Source of the DNA: an uncultured Pirellulaceae bacterium
Lineage (GTDB): Bacteria > Planctomycetota > Planctomycetia > Pirellulales > Pirellulaceae
Reading direction: 5' to 3'
NCBI GenBank assembly: GCA_938036435.1
Contig: CALHPU010000106.1
Location: 1-47,422, forward strand
DNA: 47,422 nucleotides
The position numbers and the translations under genes are program-made. How positions within the stretch are numbered: position 1 is the stretch's first letter; each line of letters begins with the position of its first letter. The notes under the pieces were generated by a model, which saw nothing but the letters and a program-made list of their open reading frames with translations, was not told the DNA's origin and did no database searches. This document shows, one piece after another, positions 1-7,884 of this stretch.

Positions 1-51
1 TTCATCGACTGGATGCTCAACGTGGAAGAACTGCTGATCAGAAACCGATAA
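1..51 (+). CDS. 3' end of an unidentified protein gene
   Basis: An open frame enters from the left edge and ends at a TAA stop at 49-51. The 16 visible residues (FIDWMLNVEELLIRNR) are too few to identify the protein. The hairpin just downstream has no T-run on this strand, so it is not clearly its terminator. Confidence 0.5.
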   Translation, partial: FIDWMLNVEELLIRNR

Positions 52-74
52 GGAAAACTGTCTAAGAATCACGA

Positions 75-112
75 CAAAAAAGAACCTCGGTGGATTATCA
101 GGCCCACCGAGG
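75..112 (-). terminator. Rho-independent terminator after tRNA-Lys
   Basis: A perfect 9-bp stem (CCTCGGTGG at 85-93 with CCACCGAGG at 104-112) encloses a 10-base loop. Read on the minus strand the stem is followed at once by TTCTTTTTT (84-76). This is the layout of an intrinsic terminator for leftward transcription, which here comes from the tRNA gene at 237-309. Confidence 0.75.
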
Positions 113-236
113 ATTTCCGATCTGGTATAGAGTGAGGCCCCAAATAGCAAGCCCGCACCCGCCACTCAAACCGTTATACTTATCGGCTTCCATTGCCATT
201 AAGCTCGTACTCAAAAGAGTCCGATCACGGAACGAG

Positions 237-309
<73 letters not shown>

Positions 310-347
310 AGCGACTTCCGCGTTTCCGTTTCAGTCACGAGGCGGAT

Positions 348-376
348 AAGATGCCCGATCTTCAGTTAGGTGTCAA
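348..376 (-). promoter_or_regulatory. Probable sigma-70 promoter of tRNA-Lys
   Basis: Read leftward, a perfect TTGACA -35 hexamer lies at 376-371. A 17-base spacer leads to CATCTT (353-348), a weak match to TATAAT. The predicted start would be about 30 bases upstream of the tRNA 5' end at 309. The -35 is convincing and the -10 is poor. Confidence 0.4.
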
Positions 377-676
377 GGGCCAAGTGAAAGGTTCGGTAAA
401 AGATTCAAATTTCTGGAACATGTGACCCCTAATCCCGGATTCATGGGTTGTTTTTATCTAGTCGTTTTTATGCGTGATGTTGGTTTTTGGACTTTAGAAA
501 ACTTCAAGCTGTTATCTGCCAAGAGCGTTGACAGAAAAATGCGTTGACGGAAAAATTGAACTTCGACCAAACGCCAACCCGAGAATTTAGACGTTATTTT
601 GCTTCATTAGGAGCTGGTGGCTTGTTCAGGCAGTGCGAATAACACGGCAACATTATTCAAGGATGTTACAAAAGGG
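377..676. other. Spacer without a recognisable gene
   Basis: Three hundred bases between the tRNA promoter and the 3' end of the leftward gene at 677-1411. I see no coding pattern, RNA fold or clear terminator. The near-repeat GTTGACAGAAAAATGCGTTGACGGAAAAATTG at about 530-558, given here only as two similar 15-base halves, is a small tandem duplication. Confidence 0.4.
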
Positions 677-1411
677 CTACATTAGCAAATCTGAGGCCCG
701 TAACTCATTCGCTAATCCAGTGATGAACCGGCGCGCCTTAGCAAATTCGATAAGGGAAGCTTTATCGTTGATGACCGACCGGTTCAGCGATTCATTCAGT
801 GCACCCAGATCACCGAGGAATTCGCTGGCAGCTTCCTCCGTCGTCAATGTTTTGTCCAGAATCGCTTCATCGATACTTTTAACTTGCGAGGCGAACTCTT
901 CCCGCTGCAACAGTGATGGCCATGACAAAGTTCGTCCTTGCCGGTCAATTTCCTTGTTCGTCAATCGAAACGGAACGCTGAGGACTCCAAGGTTATCTGC
1001 CGCAACGGTTCCCGCTCGTAACGCTCGGAAATCGCCCTTCGCTTCGGTCAAAGCGATTTTGAGTTGTTTCGAGTTGGCTCTTCTGTTCTCGTCGAACCCC
1101 AATTGGACAAGACTCTCCTTGAATTGTCGCTTCGACAACTGGGCCTGACGCTCGGCCAATTCTGCTGCTGCGGCCTGTTGATTCTGAAACTGCTCGATCG
1201 CCAGCCTTTGACGTTCGGCGGGGCTCACACGTGACCGGCTGCCGCTACCTCCAGAAGAACCTCTGGCTCGCGAGATGCTTCTACCACCGGAAGCGCTTCG
1301 GCCACCTCCGGAAAATCCTCCGGACCGAGCGCCCGACTGGGCATACAATTGCGGACTGGCCCACAGAATCCCAACGCTTACGAGCAATATCGCTAAAAAG
1401 AAAGTTCTCAT
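677..1411 (-). CDS. Secreted protein of unknown function, Ser/Gly-rich N-terminus
   Basis: A 244-residue protein I do not recognise. Residues 1-24 form a clear signal peptide (MRTFFLAILLVSVGILWA, probable cleavage after LYA), so it is exported. Residues 25-62 are low-complexity Ser/Gly/Arg. The rest is charged and probably helical, with an Ala/Gln/Glu-rich stretch at about 66-100 that could form a coiled coil. The ATG at 1411-1409 is preceded by AAGGGA, a reasonable ribosome binding site. No catalytic motif is visible. It is followed by the tRNA and preceded by two more small exported or membrane proteins on the same strand, with wide gaps that argue against one operon. Confidence 0.75.
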   Translation of the reverse strand: MRTFFLAILLVSVGILWASPQLYAQSGARSGGFSGGGRSASGGRSISRARGSSGGSGSRSRVSPAERQRLAIEQFQNQQAAAAELAERQAQLSKRQFKESLVQLGFDENRRANSKQLKIALTEAKGDFRALRAGTVAADNLGVLSVPFRLTNKEIDRQGRTLSWPSLLQREEFASQVKSIDEAILDKTLTTEEAASEFLGDLGALNESLNRSVINDKASLIEFAKARRFITGLANELRASDLLM

Positions 1412-1692
1412 GACTCATTCCCTTTTGCTGAATCCATCATGTCAATGCGATAGGCACATGCTTAAGAGGCAACGAGATACAGGTGCTTACTACCGAGAGC
1501 CAGTTTTTTTGAAAAAACGAAACATTCTCTTGAGCAATAGTCCCGGCGACCCGGGAACCGTAACTATCAACACACTGTCGGCAGACCGAAGGGGACGTGC
1601 TGGCATGCGGTTTGTTTGCTAACCTCCCACGTGGAAGTATTAAGGGGGCAGGTTAATGGGCTGTTCCAGATTGAAATCAAGCTCTTCCTTCT

Positions 1693-1911
1693 TCAGTCGG
1701 CTGATCGCGACTGCCTCCGAGCGTTGTTTTCAATTATGGTGAGCCTGCGATCAACTTCCGTTAACGCGAGTGATGCTAATATACATATCAAGGCTAAGAA
1801 AGTGTGGTGCCCACTGCTGTGAGAAGATCCGCTAGAAGCATAGCCGGCTGCTAAATAAACGATGGAGAGGGATAACAGTATCGCCACATGGATCTTCAAC
1901 ATGTGTTTCAT
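1693..1911 (-). CDS. Small predicted membrane protein, unknown function
   Basis: A 72-residue open frame starting at ATG 1911-1909. Residues 5-25 form a hydrophobic segment or signal peptide, and a second hydrophobic stretch (FLALICILASLALTEV) lies at about 38-53. Between them is a short Ser/Gly/His-rich linker, and the C-terminus is polar and Arg-rich. No family is recognised and no good ribosome binding site precedes the start. The hydrophobic layout resembles a real small membrane protein rather than chance, but an overlapping antisense frame also exists, so confidence is moderate. Confidence 0.45.
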   Translation of the reverse strand: MKHMLKIHVAILLSLSIVYLAAGYASSGSSHSSGHHTFLALICILASLALTEVDRRLTIIENNARRQSRSAD

Positions 1912-1994
1912 CGTCTAATTCAGATTAATATAATCGTTCAGGACAGCAGCCACGCCGAGGAATGAATTGGGCTTAGGATGAGGATGATTCCATC

Positions 1995-2486
1995 CTATTG
2001 TTCAGAAAATTTGAACCGTTGCTTTTTTTGCGAGGCCGAGTCATCGACCTCTTCCAAAGACCACTGGCCGTTCTGGGTCTTGTTAGATTTTGGAGATGTT
2101 GCGGAGCCGTTTGCTTTGCCGTCGCCGTCAACCTCTTCGATCGACCAATTGCCTTCGCTGGCTGATTTAGCAGAACTTTGGCTTTGTCTCGATCGCATTG
2201 GCTCTCCGTTCGATTCGAAGAGTCCTTCCTTGATCTTGTACTTGTCAGATTCTTGTTTTGGCTCGAACAAACCTTCTTTGATCCGATAGTTATCATCGGG
2301 ATCCGATCGCTCAGGCGAATACACGCCGCCCTGCCCTGCTCGATCATTTGGGGCGGTCGGTTGCTCGCGCGGAGCAGACATAGAGCGAAAGAACATCAAC
2401 GCTCCAAAAAAGATGATCGCAGGAAAGATCAATTTACCGATTCCGCCGCGGCGACGACGAGGCTGTTCGGGAAATCCATAACTCAT
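1995..2486 (-). CDS. Single-pass membrane protein with duplicated short motifs
   Basis: A 163-residue protein of unknown function. It begins with a polar Arg-rich segment (RRRRGG at 10-15), then one transmembrane helix at about 18-34. By the positive-inside rule the remaining ~130 residues lie outside the cytoplasm. This tail is hydrophilic and disordered-looking, with two internal duplications: YRIKEGLFE at 67-75 and YKIKEGLFE at 83-91, then WSIEEVD at 114-120 and WSLEEVD at 142-148. The repeats suggest short binding motifs shown on a flexible tether, which is inference. The start is ATG at 2486 and no Shine-Dalgarno sequence is evident. Confidence 0.65.
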   Translation of the reverse strand: MSYGFPEQPRRRRGGIGKLIFPAIIFFGALMFFRSMSAPREQPTAPNDRAGQGGVYSPERSDPDDNYRIKEGLFEPKQESDKYKIKEGLFESNGEPMRSRQSQSSAKSASEGNWSIEEVDGDGKANGSATSPKSNKTQNGQWSLEEVDDSASQKKQRFKFSEQ

Positions 2487-2939
2487 TTGGCACCAAGGGA
2501 CAGTGGAGTGAAAGGCGGTTGACGCGGGGCAGCGAAGGCTTCGCCAAAACGTAACAAAATTTTAAGGCACGATGTGATAGGTTCCAAGTATTTAAGCAAA
2601 AGTTCTCGCACACGAAAAAGTGTCTTTGCCCGTAGAAGCTTAGAATCACACCAATTTTTTTGGCACCAAAGATCCGCAAACTTTGTCCAGCCTGCCGCGA
2701 AAGCCGCTTAGGTAAACATTTCTTGCGACGGTGTTGCTGGTGCGGCGTTTTGACGGTCTACCCGACGACTCTGTCAAGGTTATACTCGGTGTCACATAGC
2801 ACTTCTTGTTCTCTCAATCGGTAAGAATTCGTTCAGCCGAATGTCAAACGCGCTGCTGCCGTTTGATGCTCTCGCGTGATGCCGATATGCTAATGACGTC
2901 CACACTTTCAGTTTTAATACTTGAACGCCTTTATATTCT
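2487..2939. other. Intergenic region between divergent genes
   Basis: This spacer must hold the promoters of the leftward membrane protein gene and of ovoA. I see no convincing gene. TATATT at 2932-2937 resembles a -10 box but lies only two bases before the ovoA ATG, so it could serve only if translation started further in. No Shine-Dalgarno sequence precedes 2940. Confidence 0.4.
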
Positions 2940-5120
2940 ATGACCATCAAGACTGCCTCTAAATCAGAATCTACTGTTACCTGTTCCGGAAGAACCGCAT
3001 CTTTGATCACCAAGACTCCGCTGCTGGACCAAGGAGACGTGGAAGCGAAACGTGCTGAGATTCTGAAGTACTTCCACGATTCATTCACGCTGTATGAGAG
3101 TCTGTTTGAATGTTTGGCCAGCGATGAATCGTTCTACACCCGCGCCAACCGGTTGCGACAGCCGTTAATTTTCTATTACGGTCACACTTCAGTTTTCTAT
3201 ATCAATAAGCTGAATGTTGCCAACCTAATTAACCAGCGCGTCGATGCGCGGCTCGAGTCTATCTTGGCCGTTGGCGTTGATGAGATGTCGTGGGACGACT
3301 TGAACGAAAATAACTACGATTGGCCAAAGCCAGCTGAAGTCAAAGCCCATCGCGATGCCACGCGTGAAATCGTTGACAAGTTCATTCGAGAGTGTGATTT
3401 TAGTTTGCCGATCACTTGGGATAGCCCAATGTGGATTATCCTAATGGGGATCGAGCACGAAAGGATTCATTTAGAAACATCTTCGATTTTGATCCGTGAA
3501 CTGCCGTTGGATCAGGTGAAATCGCATCCGGTCTGGGGCAAGATCTGCAAAGAAACCGGTGATGCGCCGCAAAACGATTTGATCTCAATCGCTGGTGGTA
3601 AAGTGGAACTTGGCAAATCTCGTGCGAATCCGATTTACGGGTGGGACAATGAATACGGCTACAGTGCTCAGGAGGTAAAAGACTTTAAGGCTTCCAAGTT
3701 TCTGGTTTCTAACGGAGAGTTTTTGGAATTTGTAAATGCGGGCGGCTACAAAACCAAAGAGTATTGGACTGAGGAAGGTTGGAATTGGTTGGACTTTAGC
3801 CAAGCCATTGCTCCCGTTTATTGGGTTCGCAGTGGAAACACCTTCCGCTATCGCAGCATGTTAGAGGAGATCGACATGCCGTGGGACTGGCCAGCGGAGA
3901 TCAATTATTTAGAGGCCAAAGCGTTTTGTAATTGGAAATCAAAAGAATCGTCAACGCACGTGCGGATGCCGACCGAGGCCGAATGGCATCAGATGCGTAA
4001 GTCATTGGATACTGACCAGCCTTATTGGGATGCGGCGCCGGGGAACATTAATCTGGAAAGCGCGATGTCGCCCTGCCCTGTTAACCGACATCAGTTCGAC
4101 GGCGGGTTGTTTGACTTAATCGGCAATGTCTGGCAGTGGACTGAGACGCCCATCGATGGCCACGATGGTTTCGAGGTTCATCCAACCTACGATGATTTTT
4201 CGACTCCGACTTTCGACGGAAAACACAATATTTTCAAAGGCGGTTGCTGGATTTCGACGGGCAATTATGCGATCAAGGATGCTAGGTACGCGTTTCGCCG
4301 CCACTTTTTTCAGTATTCGGGTCTTCGGTACGTTGAGGCGGAACCTTTGCCGGCTCCAGAGGTGAATGCTTACGAGACCGATCAGATGGTGGCGCGGTAC
4401 ATTGAGTTTCATTACGGCGAGCCAGCGGCCAGCGAGTTGGGCGTGAAGAATTTTCCAGTGGAGTGCGTGAAGCGCGTCGCTGCTCATCTAGACGCAAGAG
4501 CGACAGCAAAGGCGCTCGATATTGGCTGTTCTGTTGGTCGGTCGGTGTTCGAGCTGGCGCGTCATTTCGATCACGTGGACGGCGTTGATTTATCTGTTCG
4601 CCTGATCGAAGCCCCCACGAATCTAAAAAACACTGGCCGCCAAAGGTACGTGTGTCCTCAAGAAGGTGAGTTGCAGAGCTACCGAGAAGTATTGTTGTCG
4701 GATTTTGATGACTATGATCAACTCAAGGAAAAGGTAGCGTTCATGCAGGGCGATGCATGTAATTTGCCTGAGAAATTCAAGGACTACGATCTGGTCTTTG
4801 GTGGGAATGTTATTGATCGACTTTATGACCCGGGGGCTTTTCTCGAGCTGATCAAGCAACGGATTACGCCGGGCGGCCTGTTGGTGTTAGCATCGCCTTA
4901 CACTTGGATGGAGGAATACACTCCACGTGACAAATGGCTTGGCGGTTTCAAAGCGCCCACCGGCGAGAACTTCACAACGCTCGAAGGAATCACCGAAGCA
5001 TTGGCACCTGAGTTTTCGATGATTGGCAAGCCTGAGGACATTCCGTTCGTGATGCAGGAGAACGCGCGGAAGTTTCAGTACGGTGTTTCTGAGATAACGT
5101 TCTGGGAGAAGAAGGCGTAG
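2940..5120 (+). CDS. ovoA: OvoA: 5-histidylcysteine sulfoxide synthase / 4-mercaptohistidine N-methyltransferase
   Basis: OvoA is the first and last enzyme of ovothiol A synthesis. Its iron centre uses O2 to couple cysteine to histidine, giving 5-histidylcysteine sulfoxide, and its C-terminal domain methylates 5-thiohistidine with S-adenosylmethionine. This 726-residue protein has the full architecture. A DinB-like helical domain carries H82 (YYGHTS) and the H-x3-H-x-E motif at H173/H177/E179, which predict the three-His iron site. An FGE-sulfatase fold spans about 215-460 (VRMPTEAEW, IGNVWQWT, FKGGCW). A Rossmann methyltransferase spans about 485-726, with its SAM motif DIGCSVG near 527-533. 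No OvoB (the PLP-dependent sulfoxide lyase) is in the window. An ATP-grasp ligase follows after 40 bases, then a MATE transporter. Confidence 0.95.
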   Translation: MTIKTASKSESTVTCSGRTASLITKTPLLDQGDVEAKRAEILKYFHDSFTLYESLFECLASDESFYTRANRLRQPLIFYYGHTSVFYINKLNVANLINQRVDARLESILAVGVDEMSWDDLNENNYDWPKPAEVKAHRDATREIVDKFIRECDFSLPITWDSPMWIILMGIEHERIHLETSSILIRELPLDQVKSHPVWGKICKETGDAPQNDLISIAGGKVELGKSRANPIYGWDNEYGYSAQEVKDFKASKFLVSNGEFLEFVNAGGYKTKEYWTEEGWNWLDFSQAIAPVYWVRSGNTFRYRSMLEEIDMPWDWPAEINYLEAKAFCNWKSKESSTHVRMPTEAEWHQMRKSLDTDQPYWDAAPGNINLESAMSPCPVNRHQFDGGLFDLIGNVWQWTETPIDGHDGFEVHPTYDDFSTPTFDGKHNIFKGGCWISTGNYAIKDARYAFRRHFFQYSGLRYVEAEPLPAPEVNAYETDQMVARYIEFHYGEPAASELGVKNFPVECVKRVAAHLDARATAKALDIGCSVGRSVFELARHFDHVDGVDLSVRLIEAPTNLKNTGRQRYVCPQEGELQSYREVLLSDFDDYDQLKEKVAFMQGDACNLPEKFKDYDLVFGGNVIDRLYDPGAFLELIKQRITPGGLLVLASPYTWMEEYTPRDKWLGGFKAPTGENFTTLEGITEALAPEFSMIGKPEDIPFVMQENARKFQYGVSEITFWEKKA

Positions 5121-5160
5121 CGATATCGCCTACCCGTTCGTCACCGTAGGACTATCTTCG

Positions 5161-6360
5161 ATGAAACACGACAGCCCACTTGAGTCGCGTCCACGGCTGA
5201 TGCCTGAGCTCAACTTTCTCTCGGAACTTTATGCACGCGACGCTGCCGGAAGTGTCCTGTTGGCGGAGTATCCGTCCTCCAACAGTACACAAACGTGCTT
5301 TCAGAACCTGACCAAGTTTGTGATCCATGACCCGTTTCCACCTCCGGCGAGGGAACTGATAAAGGTACTGGGGCCTCATCACCTCATGTGTGGATGGGGA
5401 CGTGAACTTCCGGTTGCATCAGAGATTGAACCCTCCCGGCAATTGTTTGATCATTGGCAAAAATTGCTTGGCGACGACGCAGTGCCGGTTTGGCAGGGCG
5501 CACCTTCTGTCGATGTACCGCGGTATATTACCCTGTTTCCGCATGAATCGTTGTCGCCGGAGCAACAGGTGATCGACCCGGTGGTAAACTACCAGTTGCA
5601 CTCGAAATGTGTGATCGAGCAAATTGATTGTCCGCAGGCACGGGTGCTAGACGAGGTTGAGATTCCGTGCGTAGTGAAATTGACCCACGGGTATGCCGGC
5701 CTTGGCAATTTTATGATCCGCAGCGATGAAGATCACACGGCAATGTGTAGACAGCTTCAACAGCAATGGCCTAATGCGGAAGTTGTGGTCAATTCAGTGA
5801 TCGACAACATCGTCGACGACCATGGTGTTCAGTTCTATTTGCGGCCCGACGGATCGACGGTTTGGCTGGGGCTAACGGAGCAGAATTTTAACCAACAACA
5901 GCGCTGGTGTGGTGGCGTCTATCGCTCGGAGTTGCAGCAGAGTCAGCTTGAGGCTCTTGTGCCCTTCGTTCAGGCAACGGCTAAACACCTCAGCGAGCGA
6001 GGTTATCATGGGCTTGTTGGCATTGACGTCTTGCGCACCGAAGACGGGAGTCGGTATCTGGTCGATGTAAATCCACGGCTGACGGGTATCTCACCTTTTC
6101 TGATGGCATCGCGGATTTATGACCGTGATCACGGTTTAAAATTTGGGATCTATCGCGCCAGTTTCAGCTATACGGGTGACTTGAGGCAATTGATCGCTGC
6201 GGCAGATGCTGCTTGGAATGACGATGGGGTAAAAGTCATGGTGCTAAGTGCTTTTGAGACAGTGGCGGAAACTGGTGAGACAGTTACAATCTGCCACCTT
6301 TCGGCATCGGCGATCACGCTTGAGCGTTGCCAAGCGAAACTCGACCAACTTATTGGCTAG
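5161..6360 (+). CDS. ATP-grasp domain ligase of unknown substrate
   Basis: A 399-residue cytosolic protein with an ATP-grasp fold. Residues 1-145 look like a pre-ATP-grasp substrate domain (LMCGWGREL near 75-83). The nucleotide-binding part starts with VVKLTHGYAGLGN at 171-183, containing the lysine and the glycine-rich loop. The metal-binding end is GIDV (D289) and LVDVNPRLTG (D302, N304, R306). ATP-grasp enzymes activate a carboxylate as acyl phosphate and join it to an amine, thiol or similar nucleophile. The substrate cannot be read from the sequence. It lies 40 bases after ovoA and a few bases before a transporter gene, which suggests it joins an amino acid or other acid to ovothiol or an ovothiol precursor. 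That is inference. Confidence 0.85.
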   Translation: MKHDSPLESRPRLMPELNFLSELYARDAAGSVLLAEYPSSNSTQTCFQNLTKFVIHDPFPPPARELIKVLGPHHLMCGWGRELPVASEIEPSRQLFDHWQKLLGDDAVPVWQGAPSVDVPRYITLFPHESLSPEQQVIDPVVNYQLHSKCVIEQIDCPQARVLDEVEIPCVVKLTHGYAGLGNFMIRSDEDHTAMCRQLQQQWPNAEVVVNSVIDNIVDDHGVQFYLRPDGSTVWLGLTEQNFNQQQRWCGGVYRSELQQSQLEALVPFVQATAKHLSERGYHGLVGIDVLRTEDGSRYLVDVNPRLTGISPFLMASRIYDRDHGLKFGIYRASFSYTGDLRQLIAAADAAWNDDGVKVMVLSAFETVAETGETVTICHLSASAITLERCQAKLDQLIG

Positions 6361-6368
6361 ACTGTCTT

Positions 6369-7721
6369 TTGAAATCACAAGACCTGACAACAGGACCGAT
6401 CGTCAAACATGTTAGGAATTTGGCGCTGCCGTCGAGCATCGGATTCTTCTTTCAGACGATGTATAACGTTGTCGACTCGTACTACGCCGGGAAGGTGTCC
6501 ACACAAGCTTTAGCGGCTCTGGGAATCAGCTTTCCTGTGTTTCTAATCATCATTGCAGTCAGTGGTGGTCTTGGACGCGGTTCGTCAGCGTTAATTGCCA
6601 ATGCGATTGGAGCAGGCGATAAGGAGCGTCAGCGTCGATTTATTTCACAGGCTTTCTCGATAGGCGTGCTGGTATCGATCTTGCTGACCATCGGTGGAAT
6701 GTTCGTGACGCGCCCGGTGTTTCGGATGCTGGGCGCCCAAGGCGAGTATCTACAGCTGGCGTTGGCTTACATGATTCCAGTTTTTCTTGGTTGTGCGTTT
6801 TTCGTAATGACCAATCTTTGCAACGCGATCTTGGTTGCCACTGGCGATAGCCTTACGTTCGGCAAGGTCTTGGTGGGTGGCTTCTTTTTGAATTTGGTTC
6901 TGGATCCTTGGTTTCTTTATGGTGGTTGGGGGCTTCCGGCAATGGGGATCGCAGGCATCGCTTGGGCGACGGTCGTTATTCAATGCGCCGGATGCGCCTT
7001 GATGCTGACCGTGGTTCGACGAAGACAGCTGATTGATTTTGGACGGTGGCGTGACTTTTTGCCCGACCGAAAGGTTTACTATGAGATTGCCGAACAGGCG
7101 GTACCGGCAAGTTTTAACATATTGCAGGTTGTGATCAGTTTCTTTTTGATTACGTACTTTTTGAAAAGTTACGGCGAGGCGGCGGTGGCATCGTTCGGAG
7201 TGACGACGCGTATCGAGCAGATTGTGTTGTTGCCGACGCTGGGCCTGTCGGCCGCGATCATGGCGTTGGTGGGGCAGAACAATGGAGCAGGCTTTACCGA
7301 TCGAATCTTCGATACGATGAAGGTCAGCATTGTGGCCGGGTTAGTGATTAATTTGACGATCTCTGCGCTAATGTTTGTTTTCTCCCGGCAGATGATGGGT
7401 GTGTTCACTGACGATCCTGAGGTAATCGACATTGGCGTAAATTGTTTGTGGGTGATTATGCCGATTCAATGGTCGTACATCATGACGTCGGTTCATCTCG
7501 CGATGTTACAAGCGATGAAGCGACCGATGTACGGTTTTTTTGAGTCAATGTTGCGTAAGGTAATTTTACCGGTTCCGTTGTTCGCGCTCTTTGTGTGGCA
7601 GTGGCAAATGCCGGTCGAATGGATTTGGTATGCCGTCGCCGTGACCAATGTCTTTATGACTGTGGTGACGGTCGTCTGGGGGCAACGCGTGCTAGGGTCA
7701 ATTTCAAATGATAGTTGCTGA
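6369..7721 (+). CDS. MATE-family multidrug/metabolite efflux transporter
   Basis: A 450-residue inner-membrane protein with about 12 hydrophobic helices and typical MATE sequences: LALPSSIGFFFQTMYNVVDSYYAG near the N-terminus (the family's first helix) and the matching second-half segment AVPASFNILQVVISFF. MATE proteins export small molecules in exchange for Na+ or H+. The start is uncertain. The TTG at 6369, eight bases after the ligase stop, gives the N-terminus (LKSQDLTTGPIVKHV) that family members usually have; a TTG at 6327 would overlap the ligase gene by 34 bases. Tight spacing points to co-transcription with the ATP-grasp gene and ovoA, so its cargo may be the product of those enzymes. 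Confidence 0.9.
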   Translation: MKSQDLTTGPIVKHVRNLALPSSIGFFFQTMYNVVDSYYAGKVSTQALAALGISFPVFLIIIAVSGGLGRGSSALIANAIGAGDKERQRRFISQAFSIGVLVSILLTIGGMFVTRPVFRMLGAQGEYLQLALAYMIPVFLGCAFFVMTNLCNAILVATGDSLTFGKVLVGGFFLNLVLDPWFLYGGWGLPAMGIAGIAWATVVIQCAGCALMLTVVRRRQLIDFGRWRDFLPDRKVYYEIAEQAVPASFNILQVVISFFLITYFLKSYGEAAVASFGVTTRIEQIVLLPTLGLSAAIMALVGQNNGAGFTDRIFDTMKVSIVAGLVINLTISALMFVFSRQMMGVFTDDPEVIDIGVNCLWVIMPIQWSYIMTSVHLAMLQAMKRPMYGFFESMLRKVILPVPLFALFVWQWQMPVEWIWYAVAVTNVFMTVVTVVWGQRVLGSISNDSC

Positions 7722-7753
7722 GTCTTCTACACGTATTTGAATTAGGAATCGTA

Positions 7754-7803
7754 GTGCAAGCGTCCAACTTGCCCGGCGCGAAACAGGCGGGAAGCTTGTG
7801 CTT
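7754..7803. repeat. Imperfect palindrome downstream of the MATE gene
   Basis: An imperfect inverted repeat between the transporter and sulfatase genes: GTGCAAGCGTCC...TTGCCCG on the left and CGGGAAGCTTGTGC on the right around GCGCGAAACAGG. It lacks a T-run, so it is more like a dispersed intergenic palindrome than a terminator. Confidence 0.35.
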
Positions 7804-7884
7804 CGTTATTGCGTCAACCGTTCAGTCAATCTAAGGTGTTAAAGCCGATTTTCTACTCCCACTTGCCTTGCCTGAACCTTGAAA

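Noticed and set aside
2792..3088. Leftward open frame overlapping the start of ovoA
   Set aside because: Half of it is antisense to the conserved N-terminus of OvoA and it shows no protein-like features.
3580..4320. FGE-sulfatase domain of OvoA as the maturase for the nearby sulfatase
   Set aside because: The domain belongs to the OvoA/EgtB sulfoxide synthase architecture, with the three-His iron site and a fused methyltransferase, not to formylglycine-generating enzymes.
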